The notes: a model not told the origin generated them from the sequence alone. A stretch of DNA of 64,000 nucleotides from Casimicrobiaceae bacterium (GCA_026646885.1 JAPKHK010000002.1:362381-426380); one strand, 5' to 3'. Counted from the first letter of the stretch, positions 1 through 8,408 are shown. Numbers and translations are program-made.

Positions 1-1828
1 GCGGTGCTTGGGTTGCGCGCAACACGGTCACGTCGATCAGTGAAGGGTCCGCCGCGCGAGCTTCGACGTGCCAACGTACCGGCCTGCTCGGCGGCGCCGG
101 AAACGCGGCGCTGGCCCAATCCGAGGAGAGGGGAGATATCTCCTGCGAGCCCTCGGTAACCCTCAGGATGGGATCGATCTGCATGGGAAATCCCAGGTGG
201 GCGATGACCAGTACGTCGCCGGGCACGAGATCGATGTCGAACGAGACCGCGTTCACCGGTGGCCTGCGGTCGTAGGGGATAGGCGGGTAACCGGTCAGGC
301 GCGGGGCGATGACCCGACTCGCCGGGGGCGCTACGCGATTGGCGCGGGTCAGACCGAATGCTCCGAGGGAAACGTCGGGGTCGATGCGAAGCTGATTCCA
401 CATCGCACGCGAGAGACCAATCCAATGGGCACGGTCGACCTCGGCCCCGCCCACTACGACGCTCGACGTTGAACAGGACGGAATTTCCCGGCCGTAATCA
501 AGCACTAGGGCCGTCGCGTAAGAACCATGCATGGCCAGCGGTCGATTGGCGCAAAACCAGCGGTCACTCGGCACGATGGCCTTGGCCATCTGCAATGCCA
601 GGGGCTTTTGCGTGGTGCCCGCTTGTTTGACATCCAAAAGTGGCAGAAAGGCGAATGGCCATGCTCCGGTCCGCTCAAGACGTTGTCCGGCAACCGCCAC
701 CACTAGAAAACCCGCCAGCCCGCCAAGAGCAATTGCGCCGCGCCAAATGTCGGGGCGGCCTAGCCGCCGTGCCGCGGCGTCTAGACCCGCTGCCGCCACG
801 CCGAGCAGGATTGTGTGCAGAGCAGTGGTCATGTAATAGGGGACGACGCTGCGTAGCAACACAAGGACTGAGAAACCAGACAGCAGCGTGAGTAGCGCGA
901 CGCGGCTAGTTGCTTGGCCTTTGGCGGCGCGGAATACCTCGACCAGGATGCCGATGCCCAGAATCGCTCCCGCAAACACGCCAGCCGCTTTCGGAATGCC
1001 GCTGGGCGATGCAATCGTCAGTGCGAGCTGGTATTCGAGCCCCCCGCCGAGAAGCTGCCAGATGAGCCTTGGCGCATTTTCCAGGGCGGTCGAAGGGAAG
1101 CTGCTCCACGTCACGTAGGTGGCGATCTGCGCTAGCGGACCCTGCGCCTGCCACCACTGATGCCCCAGCATGGGAAGAAACGGCAGAGCAAAGGCGGCCG
1201 TGGCCAATGTGAGGTATCGCCATCCCACAAGGCCAGACTTCAGCGCCAGGAGCAACTGCGCCAGCAGAACCGGCAGTAACACGAGCGCCGTGGGATGCGC
1301 ATGAATGGCCAGCGCAAAGAGCAAGGCGCCGGCAGCGAGGAACTTGGGGCGGGCGGTCTTTCGATACCGCCCCGCGGCAACAATGACGGCAAGCAGCAGC
1401 GGCGCGGTCAAGAGCGTGTGCGTGGGAAATAGCTGCTCGACGAGACTCCAGGAAGGCAGTACGAGTAGAAATGCCCACAACATTCCAGCGCCTCGACCAA
1501 ACCACACCTTGCCGGCGAGATACGCCAGAGGGAACTGCGCCGCGCCAAGCAGGTACAGCAGCCAAACACCGCTCGCCCATCCACCCGGGAGGCTGACCAA
1601 CAGCGCGAGAAGGTAGTACCAGACTGGGCCCAGATGAATCACGCCGGCCAATGGAGGGCCGACCAAGGGAAAGTTGCGCTGAGCGAGAATGTCTTCGGCA
1701 ACCCGCAAGTCGCGTGCCAGATCGGTGTGCAACAGCGATGTCGGCGCGAGTGTCAAATACGCCAGCACGAGAACCGTCAGTCCGGCGATACGGGCGGCCC
1801 GTGCCGCAGCTCCGGACATGGAGCGCAT
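1..1828 (-). CDS. Polytopic membrane glycosyltransferase, GT39/ArnT-like (partial, runs off the left edge)
   Basis: The minus strand is open without a stop from an ATG at 1828 to the window edge (about 609 codons), so the C-terminus is missing. The N-terminus has a signal-anchor helix (VLVLAYLTLAP) and then a loop with HTDLARDL, an acidic motif placed like that of GT39/GT-C enzymes such as ArnT. At least eight further hydrophobic helices follow, then a soluble C-terminal part. The start lies 4 bases after the gtrA-like stop codon, so it is cotranscribed. In gtr cassettes the third gene encodes the transferase that moves a sugar from its lipid carrier onto O-antigen in the periplasm; that role is inferred from context. 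A second in-frame ATG is at 1819. The fold class is fairly sure, the substrate unknown. Confidence 0.75.
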   Translation of the reverse strand, partial: MRSMSGAAARAARIAGLTVLVLAYLTLAPTSLLHTDLARDLRVAEDILAQRNFPLVGPPLAGVIHLGPVWYYLLALLVSLPGGWASGVWLLYLLGAAQFPLAYLAGKVWFGRGAGMLWAFLLVLPSWSLVEQLFPTHTLLTAPLLLAVIVAAGRYRKTARPKFLAAGALLFALAIHAHPTALVLLPVLLAQLLLALKSGLVGWRYLTLATAAFALPFLPMLGHQWWQAQGPLAQIATYVTWSSFPSTALENAPRLIWQLLGGGLEYQLALTIASPSGIPKAAGVFAGAILGIGILVEVFRAAKGQATSRVALLTLLSGFSVLVLLRSVVPYYMTTALHTILLGVAAAGLDAAARRLGRPDIWRGAIALGGLAGFLVVAVAGQRLERTGAWPFAFLPLLDVKQAGTTQKPLALQMAKAIVPSDRWFCANRPLAMHGSYATALVLDYGREIPSCSTSSVVVGGAEVDRAHWIGLSRAMWNQLRIDPDVSLGAFGLTRANRVAPPASRVIAPRLTGYPPIPYDRRPPVNAVSFDIDLVPGDVLVIAHLGFPMQIDPILRVTEGSQEISPLSSDWASAAFPAPPSRPVRWHVEARAADPSLIDVTVLRATQAP

Positions 1829-1832
1829 GCAG

Positions 1833-2240
1833 TTAGTCCCGAGCGGGCCTGTTTGGCCCGTCGCTTGCCGGTCTGAATACGAAATAGCGCGCGCCGGCAA
1901 AGCTAAACGCGGGAACGATCAGTACGCCCAGCGCGAAGCCGATCACATACGACCATTGCATTCGATGCACGGACAGATGCATGATCAGCGCGTTGAGCCC
2001 CATGCCGGCGAGGGCAAGAGCAAGGTAACGACTAACGAACCGAGTGTGCGGTGCCGTCGCCCCAAAAGTCCAGCGGCGATTGCATGCGTAGGACACCACG
2101 AATGCGACCACGAAAGCCGGAACGGTCGCGACAACCGGATCGATGCCAAGGCATTCGACGGCGCAGCTCATGATGAGAAAATGCGTTGCCGTTGCGGCGA
2201 CTCCGACCACACCAAAGCGCAGGCCTTGGCGTATCAGCAT
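1833..2240 (-). CDS. GtrA-like flippase family membrane protein
   Basis: A 135-residue protein with four predicted membrane helices and the GtrA pattern: an N-terminal RFGVVGVAAT-type helix and a central YACNRRWTF motif at the membrane edge. GtrA-family proteins are thought to flip undecaprenyl-phosphate-linked sugars to the periplasmic face. The gene overlaps the end of the upstream GT2 gene by 7 bases and is followed 4 bases later by the large membrane glycosyltransferase. This gives the order GT2, flippase, transferase seen in serotype-converting gtr cassettes. The family assignment is secure; the sugar is unknown. Confidence 0.85.
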   Translation of the reverse strand: MLIRQGLRFGVVGVAATATHFLIMSCAVECLGIDPVVATVPAFVVAFVVSYACNRRWTFGATAPHTRFVSRYLALALAGMGLNALIMHLSVHRMQWSYVIGFALGVLIVPAFSFAGARYFVFRPASDGPNRPARD

Positions 2241-3232
2241 CGATAGTCGCTGTCACCGAAGCCGTGCAAGCTTCGAACAAGGTAGAGCGGGCGCTCTTTG
2301 ACTTCGTCGTAGACACGGGCCAGGTATTCACCCATGACGCCGAGCGATATGAGCTGAATGCCGCCGAGAAACAGCATGCCCACGATGAGCGAGGCATAAC
2401 CAGGGATGTCCACACCGAGCACGAGCGTTCGAGCGATGAGATAGATTGCGTACAGGAGCGCGGGCAAAGCGATGGCGAAACCCACATAGCCCCATACTTT
2501 CAAGGGAGCGCTGCTGAAAGCGAACAATCCGTCCAGGGCGAAGTTCCACAGACGCCAGATGCTCCATCGTGTCACTCCCAACTGTCTCGCGGCGCGATCG
2601 AATTGCACCACGCTCTGCTTGAACCCGACCCAAGCGACCAGGCCCTTCATGAAGCGTGTTCGCTCCGGCAACCTTTTCAGCGCGTCAACGGCACGGCGCG
2701 AGAGCAATCGAAAATCGCCGGCGCCGTCGGGAATGGGCGTGCGCGAAAGGCCGGCCATGATCCGATAGAACACCCAGGCGAGCAAGCGGCGGGCGGCGCC
2801 TTCGTCGGTGCGGCGGCGGTGGACCGCGGTCACGATGTCGTAGCCTTGCTGCCAGCGCTGGACCATCTCCGGAATCAGCTCGGGTGGATGCTGCAGGTCG
2901 GCGTCCATGGGGATGACGACGTCCCCGCTGGCGTAATCGAGACCGGCGGTCAGCGCGATTTCCTTGCCGAAATTTCGGGAGAGCTCGATCGCCTTGATGC
3001 GTGGCTCGGCGGCGCTCGTTCCGATCAAAACCTCCATCGACGCGTCCGTGCTTCCATCGTTGACGAAAACGATCTCCCAGCGCGAACCGATGCTCTCGAG
3101 CACGGGTAGCAAGCGCGCCAGCAAGGCGCCGATCCCCCCCGCCTCATTGAAAACCGGAACCACCACGGATAACAGCGGATCGGACGTCGTCGATTGGTCT
3201 GAAGGCGGCAAGGGCATATCCATGCGCTGCAC
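2234..3232 (-). CDS. GT2 family glycosyltransferase, GtrB/ArnC/DPM1-like
   Basis: A 332-residue protein. Residues 20-190 form a GT-A domain with the nucleotide-binding VVVPVFNEAGG strand, an FVNDGST motif and the metal-binding MDADLQHPPE motif. The C-terminal third has two membrane helices (around 240-290), as in GtrB and ArnC, which transfer a sugar from a nucleotide donor to undecaprenyl phosphate on the cytoplasmic face. It is the first gene of the three-gene minus-strand cassette and overlaps the gtrA-like gene by 7 bases. The likely product is a lipid-linked sugar that the flippase and the GT39-like enzyme then use. Sugar specificity cannot be read from the sequence. Confidence 0.88.
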   Translation of the reverse strand: MQRMDMPLPPSDQSTTSDPLLSVVVPVFNEAGGIGALLARLLPVLESIGSRWEIVFVNDGSTDASMEVLIGTSAAEPRIKAIELSRNFGKEIALTAGLDYASGDVVIPMDADLQHPPELIPEMVQRWQQGYDIVTAVHRRRTDEGAARRLLAWVFYRIMAGLSRTPIPDGAGDFRLLSRRAVDALKRLPERTRFMKGLVAWVGFKQSVVQFDRAARQLGVTRWSIWRLWNFALDGLFAFSSAPLKVWGYVGFAIALPALLYAIYLIARTLVLGVDIPGYASLIVGMLFLGGIQLISLGVMGEYLARVYDEVKERPLYLVRSLHGFGDSDYRC

Positions 3233-3289
3233 GCGGGCGTGCGAAGGGTGGCGCTAGGTCGGCATTCTAATCTAGTTGCCCCGAACAAG

Positions 3290-4420
3290 TCAGTGCCGGT
3301 TGGGCAACAGTAGGGTCACCTCGAGTCCGCCGTCAGGGCGGTTGGCCGCATTGATACTGCCGCCGTGTACCTGCACGACTCGCCTTGCGATAGCCAGCCC
3401 CAGGCCGTAGCCATCAGTGCCATTGCTGGCGCCGGCACGGTGGAACGGTTCGAAAATGCTTTCGAGCTGCGCATCGGGAACTCCCGACCCGCGGTCTTGC
3501 ACGGCGATGCGCACGATTCCTTCTTCGCTGTCCGGACCGGCAGTGATGCGCACCGGCACGCCTTCCGGCGAATGGCGGATGGCGTTGCGCACGACGTTCT
3601 CGACGGCGCGGCCGAGGAGTTCATGGTTGCCGCGCAAGACCAGGTGAGCCGGTACGTCGAGTTCGACCTGGCAGTGCTTCGCGTCGCCTTCGAACGCGGC
3701 GTCCTCGGCAATCTGCCCCAGCAGACCCGACAAATCGATTTCCTCATCGAGATCGCCGAGCATTCCCGCATCCAGTCGCGCAAGAGTCAGGAGTTCGCCA
3801 ACCAGGGTGTCGATGCGGGCGATATCGCGCTCGATGCGCTCGACATACGCGCCTGCCTTGTCAGGCTGCTGCCGCATGAGCCCAGCGGCCGCTTGCAGCC
3901 GCGCGAGGGGGGAGCGCATTTCATGCGAAACGTCGTGCAGCAGGCGCCGCTGGGCCTCGACTGACTGTTGCATGCGTTCGGCCATGCGGTCGAAGTCCTT
4001 GCCCAGATCCGAAAGTTCGTCGCGCCGATCCCCCATCACCGCGCCGACGCGCGTGTGCAGTCGGCCAGCCGCCACGTCGCCCAAGGCGCGCTTGAGACTG
4101 TGGATCGGTTGGGAAAAATACCAGGCGAGCAAGGCCGCGATGACCAGGCTGGCCAGACTTCCCGTGGCGAGCGGCATCAAAGGCGGCACGAAGGCGGGTC
4201 GATGCCAGCCGTGCCGGGGCATTGGCCGGTCGGGGTCGCCGCGCATCGCAGGGGGCGCGCGGGGCGGCGCAACGCGGTTTTCGAGAACCGCGATACGGGC
4301 GCGCTCCTGATCCGCGCGCAATGCCCAGACTGCCGCGCTCACACCGAGGGTGGTGAGCAGCTGCGCCAGCCACAGGGCAAAGAAGAACTTCCAGAACAGG
4401 CGACCCACGGGAGAGCGCAC
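3290..4420 (-). CDS. cpxA: Sensor histidine kinase, CpxA-like
   Basis: A 376-residue inner-membrane sensor kinase starting at GTG 4420, one base after the regulator's stop codon. Two membrane helices (about 8-30 and 80-102) flank a short proline-rich periplasmic segment. A HAMP domain follows, then an H-box (HDVSHEMRSPLARLQ), an N-box (NVVRNAIRHSP) and G boxes (DRGSGVPD, GYGLGLAIARR). The complete kinase core should autophosphorylate and phosphorylate the adjacent regulator. The CpxA-like call rests on the periplasmic partner encoded divergently and the CpxR-type boxes between the operons. The sensor domain is much shorter than in enteric CpxA, so the stimulus may differ; an RstB-like sensor is the alternative. 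Confidence 0.82.
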   Translation of the reverse strand: MRSPVGRLFWKFFFALWLAQLLTTLGVSAAVWALRADQERARIAVLENRVAPPRAPPAMRGDPDRPMPRHGWHRPAFVPPLMPLATGSLASLVIAALLAWYFSQPIHSLKRALGDVAAGRLHTRVGAVMGDRRDELSDLGKDFDRMAERMQQSVEAQRRLLHDVSHEMRSPLARLQAAAGLMRQQPDKAGAYVERIERDIARIDTLVGELLTLARLDAGMLGDLDEEIDLSGLLGQIAEDAAFEGDAKHCQVELDVPAHLVLRGNHELLGRAVENVVRNAIRHSPEGVPVRITAGPDSEEGIVRIAVQDRGSGVPDAQLESIFEPFHRAGASNGTDGYGLGLAIARRVVQVHGGSINAANRPDGGLEVTLLLPNRH

Positions 4421-4421
4421 C

Positions 4422-5111
4422 CTATTCCGCGATCAGTTGATAGCCGCGGCGCACCACTGTTTGAATGCGCGAACGTCCGTCGGCCAGTTTGCCGAGTTTC
4501 TGCCGAATGCTGCTCAGATGCACGTCGATGGCGCGGTCGAAGCGCGCCAGAGGGCGTCCCAGCGCCTCGGCGGAAAGCTCAGCTTTGCTGACTACCTGCC
4601 CGGCATGGCGGGCGAGCACTTCCAGTAGGTTGAACTCGGTGCTGGTCAAGTCGAGCGCCGCTCCAGCCAGTTCGGCGCGGCGCCGGGCCGGCCAGACCCT
4701 CAAGGCACCAGCGCTGATGGCCTGGGCGCTTGCCCCATTGCCGGCGCCGCTGACGCGCTTCAGGATTGCACGAATGCGAGCGGTAAGTTCGCGCGGCGAG
4801 CAGGGCTTGGGCACGTAATCGTCGGCGCCGAGTTCCAAGCCGATGATTCGGTCGGTATCGTCGCCACGGCCAGTGAGCATCAATACCGGCAGAGCGCTTG
4901 CCTCACGGATGCGGCGCAGCACCGCGATGCCATCCGTGCCCGGCATCATGACATCGAGTACGACCAGATCATGATCGCCGCTGAGCGCCTCCCGCACGCC
5001 CGCGTCGCCATCATGGGCGGCGGCGACCAGGAAGCCCTCGCGCTCGAGGTAGTCGCGCACCAGTTCCACTAGCTCCACATCGTCATCGATCAGCAGTATT
5101 CGCGCTTGCAT
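4422..5111 (-). CDS. cpxR: OmpR/PhoB-family response regulator, CpxR-like
   Basis: A 229-residue regulator read from ATG 5111 (MQARILLIDDD); an upstream TTG at 5132 is possible but less likely. The receiver domain has the acidic pair DDD near the start, the phospho-acceptor Asp in VVLDVMMPGTDG (near residue 52) and the switch Lys in YVPKPCSPRE. The C-terminal winged helix contains STEFNLLEVLARHAG and the recognition-helix region ending VRRGYQLIAE. It is encoded just upstream of its kinase. The 5' side faces the CpxP/Spy-like gene across a region with four TTTAC/TTAAC half-sites, suggesting autoregulation and control of the divergent gene. Confidence 0.87.
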   Translation of the reverse strand: MQARILLIDDDVELVELVRDYLEREGFLVAAAHDGDAGVREALSGDHDLVVLDVMMPGTDGIAVLRRIREASALPVLMLTGRGDDTDRIIGLELGADDYVPKPCSPRELTARIRAILKRVSGAGNGASAQAISAGALRVWPARRRAELAGAALDLTSTEFNLLEVLARHAGQVVSKAELSAEALGRPLARFDRAIDVHLSSIRQKLGKLADGRSRIQTVVRRGYQLIAE

Positions 5112-5172
5112 GGTCCGTCGGCGGGCCGTCAATGGTGGTATCTTAGGCTATGGCCGAGCTTGCGGCTGGGGA

Positions 5173-5208
5173 TTTACCAGACTTTACCAACGCTTAACCG
5201 AACTTTAC
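5173..5208. promoter_or_regulatory. Tandem CpxR-type boxes in the cpxR / cpxP-like divergent promoter
   Basis: On the plus strand TTTAC occurs at 5173-5177, 5183-5187 and 5204-5208, with TTAAC at 5194-5198. The first pair is TTTAC-N5-TTTAC, the exact complement of the enteric CpxR consensus GTAAA-N5-GTAAA. The third and fourth half-sites are also 5 bases apart, so two direct-repeat boxes lie one helical turn apart. They sit about 80-110 bases from the plus-strand gene start and 60-100 bases from the regulator start, well placed to control both directions. Binding itself is an inference. Confidence 0.7.
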
Positions 5209-5286
5209 AGTCGCGAGGCGAAAAATGCGGTCCAAGCACTTGAGCGCTTCATGGTGAGGCGCCGAGTTCGAACAAAGGAGCAAGAT

Positions 5287-5838
5287 ATGAACGCAGGAAC
5301 ACGCCATTTGCTGGTCACGGCACTTCTGGGGCTGTTGCCCTTGACGGCGGCGGCGCACAGGCCTTGGGGCGAGTCCTCTCAGGGCTGGCACGGTGGGCAG
5401 ATGCACCAAGGCGGCCCGATGCACCACGGTCCGGAAGGGTCCCGCGGGCCGATGCACCAAGGCGGTGGGCAGGAGCATTTTTTGCGCGGACTCGATCTCA
5501 CGGAAGCGCAGCGGGACAAGATTTTCGAGTTGCGGCACGCCCAGGAGCCAGTGCTGCGCGAGAAGCGCAAGGCTGCGGCCAAGGCGCGCGAGGAACTGCG
5601 CAACCTAGGACGGGCGGAGAGTTTTGACGCCGCCAAGGCCAAAGTCGTCGCCGACGCGCATGGCAAGGCGGTGAGCGAGATGATGCTACTCAAGGCCCAA
5701 CTGCACGCGCAAGTTCGCGCGGTGCTCACCGCAGAGCAGAAGAAGCGGTTGGACGAGCGCCTCTCCGGCAAGGGCGGTCCGATGGGTGGGCGCGGCATGG
5801 GATGGTCGGGCGAGCGCCCGATGGGTCAACGCGGGTGA
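5287..5838 (+). CDS. CpxP/Spy-like periplasmic LTxxQ protein, Met/His-rich
   Basis: A 183-residue secreted protein. ATG 5287 is chosen because AAAGGAG lies 6 bases upstream and a signal peptide follows at once (LLVTALLGLLPLTAAAH). The mature start has repeated G-P-M-H and Q-M-H blocks rich in Met, His and Gly; the C-terminus is Gly/Met/Arg-rich. Between them is an alpha-helical core bracketed by LTEAQ (around 75) and LTAEQ (around 155), the LTxxQ motifs of CpxP, Spy and CnrX-type proteins. These act as periplasmic chaperones or as modulators of the sensor kinase. The Met/His-rich ends suggest copper or other soft-metal binding (inference). Confidence 0.82.
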   Translation: MNAGTRHLLVTALLGLLPLTAAAHRPWGESSQGWHGGQMHQGGPMHHGPEGSRGPMHQGGGQEHFLRGLDLTEAQRDKIFELRHAQEPVLREKRKAAAKAREELRNLGRAESFDAAKAKVVADAHGKAVSEMMLLKAQLHAQVRAVLTAEQKKRLDERLSGKGGPMGGRGMGWSGERPMGQRG

Positions 5839-5854
5839 CCGACTGCCCAGCAGG

Positions 5855-5880
5855 GGAATGCGCCGGAGCGGGCGCATTCC
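5855..5880 (+). terminator. Hairpin after the CpxP-like gene (no U-tract)
   Basis: A perfect 10-bp stem (GGAATGCGCC with its complement) closes a 6-base loop, 17 bases after the stop codon. No run of T follows, so it is either a weak terminator or a 3'-stabilising hairpin of the transcript. Confidence 0.45.
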
Positions 5881-6084
5881 GCGTCCTTCGGCCAGTGGCG
5901 GCAGTTGGCGTGCAATGATTCGCGCCGTGCCAACGAACCCCAGCGCCCGCGCGCCCCGCCTCCTGGAGGGCTCTGGCGCAGGTTCAGCATCTTTCCCGGG
6001 GGCGGCGCGCCAGCGCTACGGATTGCCGTGCCTTGGGCTGTCGCTTCGGCGGTCACGATGCCGGTGCGGGCGGCCAATGAGTCC

Positions 6085-6591
6085 ATGACTGCGAAGTCCG
6101 CGCCGCTAGGAGTGATTTTCGTGTGCATGGGAAACATCTGCCGCTCGCCTACGGCGGAGGGTGTTTTCCGCCACCTTGCAGAGCGCGCCGGACTCGCCCA
6201 GAGGCTGCACATCGACTCGGCGGGCACGCACGCCTATCATATCGGCGAGGCTCCCGACCTGCGCTCCCAGAAGGCGGCACGGGCGCGCGGCTATGATCTT
6301 TCGGTGCAGAGGGCACGGCGTTTCGAACGCGAGGATTTCGAGCGTTTCCACTTCATCCTGGCTATGGATCGCGACAACCTTGCCGCTTTGCAGCGGATAC
6401 GCCCTCGAGACTTCGGCGGACATCTCGGCCTTTTTCTCGATTTCGCGCCAGAGACCGGATTCAGGGAAGTTCCCGATCCGTATTACGACGGCGCGCGCGG
6501 CTTCGAGGATGTGCTGGACATGATCGAGACTGCCAGCGAGCGACTTCTCGCGGCGATCCTTGCCGCTGAGCAAGGTGGTCCGGGCCGCTGA
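6085..6591 (+). CDS. Low-molecular-weight protein-tyrosine phosphatase
   Basis: A 168-residue cytoplasmic enzyme with the family signature at its N-terminus: VCMGNICRSP, a C-X5-R-S phosphate-binding loop with the nucleophilic Cys and the general-acid DPYYDG near residue 134. Length and motif spacing match the Wzb/Ptp group, which dephosphorylates tyrosine kinases of polysaccharide export or other phosphotyrosine proteins. The ATG at 6085 leaves the usual short N-terminus before the catalytic loop; an ATG at 6058 is an alternative. No tyrosine-kinase or capsule gene is adjacent, so the substrate is unknown. Confidence 0.9.
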   Translation: MTAKSAPLGVIFVCMGNICRSPTAEGVFRHLAERAGLAQRLHIDSAGTHAYHIGEAPDLRSQKAARARGYDLSVQRARRFEREDFERFHFILAMDRDNLAALQRIRPRDFGGHLGLFLDFAPETGFREVPDPYYDGARGFEDVLDMIETASERLLAAILAAEQGGPGR

Positions 6592-6677
6592 ATAGACAGA
6601 ACTCGGCACGGCCGCGGCGCGCGTTACGCATTGCCTGCTAATCCTGGGGAGGGCAGAGGCTGGCCGCGGGCAGGGCG

Positions 6678-7598
6678 TCAGTCAGCCGGCTTGGCTGCGG
6701 CACAGGCGATCACCTGTTCCCTGAACCAGCGATGCGCGGCGCTGCGATGGTGCCTCGCGTGCCAGAGCATACTGACGATGAAGCCCGGCACCTTGAGCGG
6801 CAGTTCGTGGATCTCGACGATGCTCATCCATTCTGGGCGCAAGGCAACGCGGGCGGGGACGGTGGCGATCAGATCGGTTTGCGCGACGATGCCGGGTATC
6901 ACCGTGAAGCGCGGCACCGATGCCGCAACGAAGCGCGCCAATCTGAGTTTTTCCAGAGCCTCGTCCACCGGCCCGCGAAAGTTGCCGCCCTGGGGCGAGG
7001 CGAGTACATGCCGCGCGGCGATGTAGCGCTCCAAAGTGAGGCCGTGGCGCAAGGTGGGGTGGCGTTTCCTGGCGATGCAGACGAAGCGTTCCTTGAACAA
7101 GGCGCGCAAGTGGAAGCCACCGGGAGGATCGGCGAGGTAGCCGAGCACCAAGTCGGCGTCACCCTTGCGCACCCCTTCGCTACGCAGCGTATTTCCGTCC
7201 ATGGACAAGGTGGCAACGCGCACCTGCGGAGCCTCGCCTGCCAGGCCCTCGAGGAGATCGGGCAGCAGAGACTGTTCGACGTGATCGGTGGCGTGGATGC
7301 GGAAGATGTGCTCCGAGGACCGCGGATCGAAAGACTCCGGACTCAGCGTATCGGCGATGTCGCGCAGGATGCGCGCGACGGGTTCACGCAAGGCGAGCGC
7401 CTGCGGTGTCGGGATCATGCGGGTGCCACTGCGAACCAGCAGGGGATCGTGCAAGAGCCCGCGCAGCCGCTGCAAGGCCAGCGACGTGGCGGGTTGGGAA
7501 AGTGGGATGCGCCGGGCGGCACCGCTGACGCTACCCTCTTGAAGCAGCGCGTCGAGAATGACGAGCAGGTTGAGATCGATTGCTCGAAGGTTCAGCAT
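6678..7598 (-). CDS. LysR-family transcriptional regulator
   Basis: A 306-residue regulator. Residues 1-65 carry the LysR winged helix (LNLLVILDALLQEGSVSGAARRI type) and the rest the two-lobed effector-binding domain. The sequence resembles the NodD/LeuO-like branch, with an N-terminus starting LRAIDLNLL. It diverges from an NADP-binding reductase gene 130 bases away, the classic arrangement in which a LysR protein controls its neighbour. An ATTTG-N5-CAAAT palindrome with T-N11-A spacing lies 15-29 bases before its start codon. The inducer is not predictable. Confidence 0.9.
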   Translation of the reverse strand: MLNLRAIDLNLLVILDALLQEGSVSGAARRIPLSQPATSLALQRLRGLLHDPLLVRSGTRMIPTPQALALREPVARILRDIADTLSPESFDPRSSEHIFRIHATDHVEQSLLPDLLEGLAGEAPQVRVATLSMDGNTLRSEGVRKGDADLVLGYLADPPGGFHLRALFKERFVCIARKRHPTLRHGLTLERYIAARHVLASPQGGNFRGPVDEALEKLRLARFVAASVPRFTVIPGIVAQTDLIATVPARVALRPEWMSIVEIHELPLKVPGFIVSMLWHARHHRSAAHRWFREQVIACAAAKPAD

Positions 7599-7612
7599 GC
7601 CTTCAAGTGCCT

Positions 7613-7627
7613 ATTTGTGCGGCAAAT
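7613..7627. promoter_or_regulatory. LysR-type palindrome (T-N11-A box)
   Basis: ATTTG-TGCGG-CAAAT is a perfect 5-bp inverted repeat with a 5-base spacer and the T-N11-A pattern of LysR binding sites. It lies between the regulator (start 7598) and the reductase (start 7728), nearer the regulator, as expected for an autoregulatory recognition site. Confidence 0.6.
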
Positions 7628-7727
7628 GCGATGGTTATCACCAATTAATTTGGCAGTATAGAGCACGACGGCGTAAAGTGGTTCTCATCGGCTCTACGCC
7701 GGAGCCTTTTTCGAGAAGGAGATGCCA

Positions 7728-8363
7728 ATGAAGATCGGAATCATCGGTTCGGGAGACGTGGCGAAATCACTCGCCAAAGGTTTTCTCAAGCACAGTCACG
7801 AGGTGATGTTGGGTACGCGCGATGCCGCGAAGCTTGCAGGCTTTGCCGCAGAGAACCCGGGCGCGAAGGTGGGCGGGTTTGCCGATGCGGCTGGCTTCGG
7901 TGCGATGGTGGTGCTCGCCGTGAAGGGCAGCGTAGCGCTCGATGCTTTGCGCCTTGCCGGTTCTGCCATTCAGGGCAAGGTGGTGATCGATGCCACTAAC
8001 CCGATCGCGGACGCGCCGCCGGTGCATGGCGTCTTGCAGTTCTTTACCGGCCCCAACGAATCGTTGGGCGAGCGCCTACAGAGTGCCTTTCCCGCAGCCA
8101 AGGTGGTGAAGGCCTTCAGCTCGGTGGGGCACTCGGCCATGGTCGATCCAGAATTTGCCGGCGGGCCGCCGACTATGTTCATCGCCGGCAATGATGCCGA
8201 TGCGAAGACCGCGGTGAGCGGTATTCTTCAGCAATTCGGCTGGGAGGCGGCGGACATGGGGCCGATCGAGGCGGCAAGGGCCATCGAGCCGCTGTGCCAA
8301 CTCTGGTGCATACCGGGTTTCACCCGAAACGACTGGTACCATGCCTTCAAGATGCTGCGTTGA
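7728..8363 (+). CDS. NADP-binding oxidoreductase (F420-dependent NADP reductase / NPDH-like family)
   Basis: A 211-residue protein starting at the ATG with AAGGAG six bases upstream; an ATG two codons earlier overlaps that ribosome-binding site. It opens with a Rossmann motif (KIGIIGSGDVAKSLAKG) followed by LGTRD, the layout of the NADP-reductase domain of the F420:NADP oxidoreductase / YqcI-like family. Near the end AIEPLCQLW and NDWYHAFKML form the small helical part. Many bacteria without F420 carry such proteins as NADP-dependent reductases of unknown substrate. The divergent LysR regulator suggests substrate induction. Confidence 0.78.
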   Translation: MKIGIIGSGDVAKSLAKGFLKHSHEVMLGTRDAAKLAGFAAENPGAKVGGFADAAGFGAMVVLAVKGSVALDALRLAGSAIQGKVVIDATNPIADAPPVHGVLQFFTGPNESLGERLQSAFPAAKVVKAFSSVGHSAMVDPEFAGGPPTMFIAGNDADAKTAVSGILQQFGWEAADMGPIEAARAIEPLCQLWCIPGFTRNDWYHAFKMLR

Positions 8364-8408
8364 AGCGCCGCGTGGCCGGGTGGCCGCGCGATGTCCATGG
8401 GGCCGCCG

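Noticed and set aside
906-1580. 224-residue minus-strand protein
   Set aside because: It is out of frame with the continuous membrane glycosyltransferase that spans 1-1828 and has no domain character.
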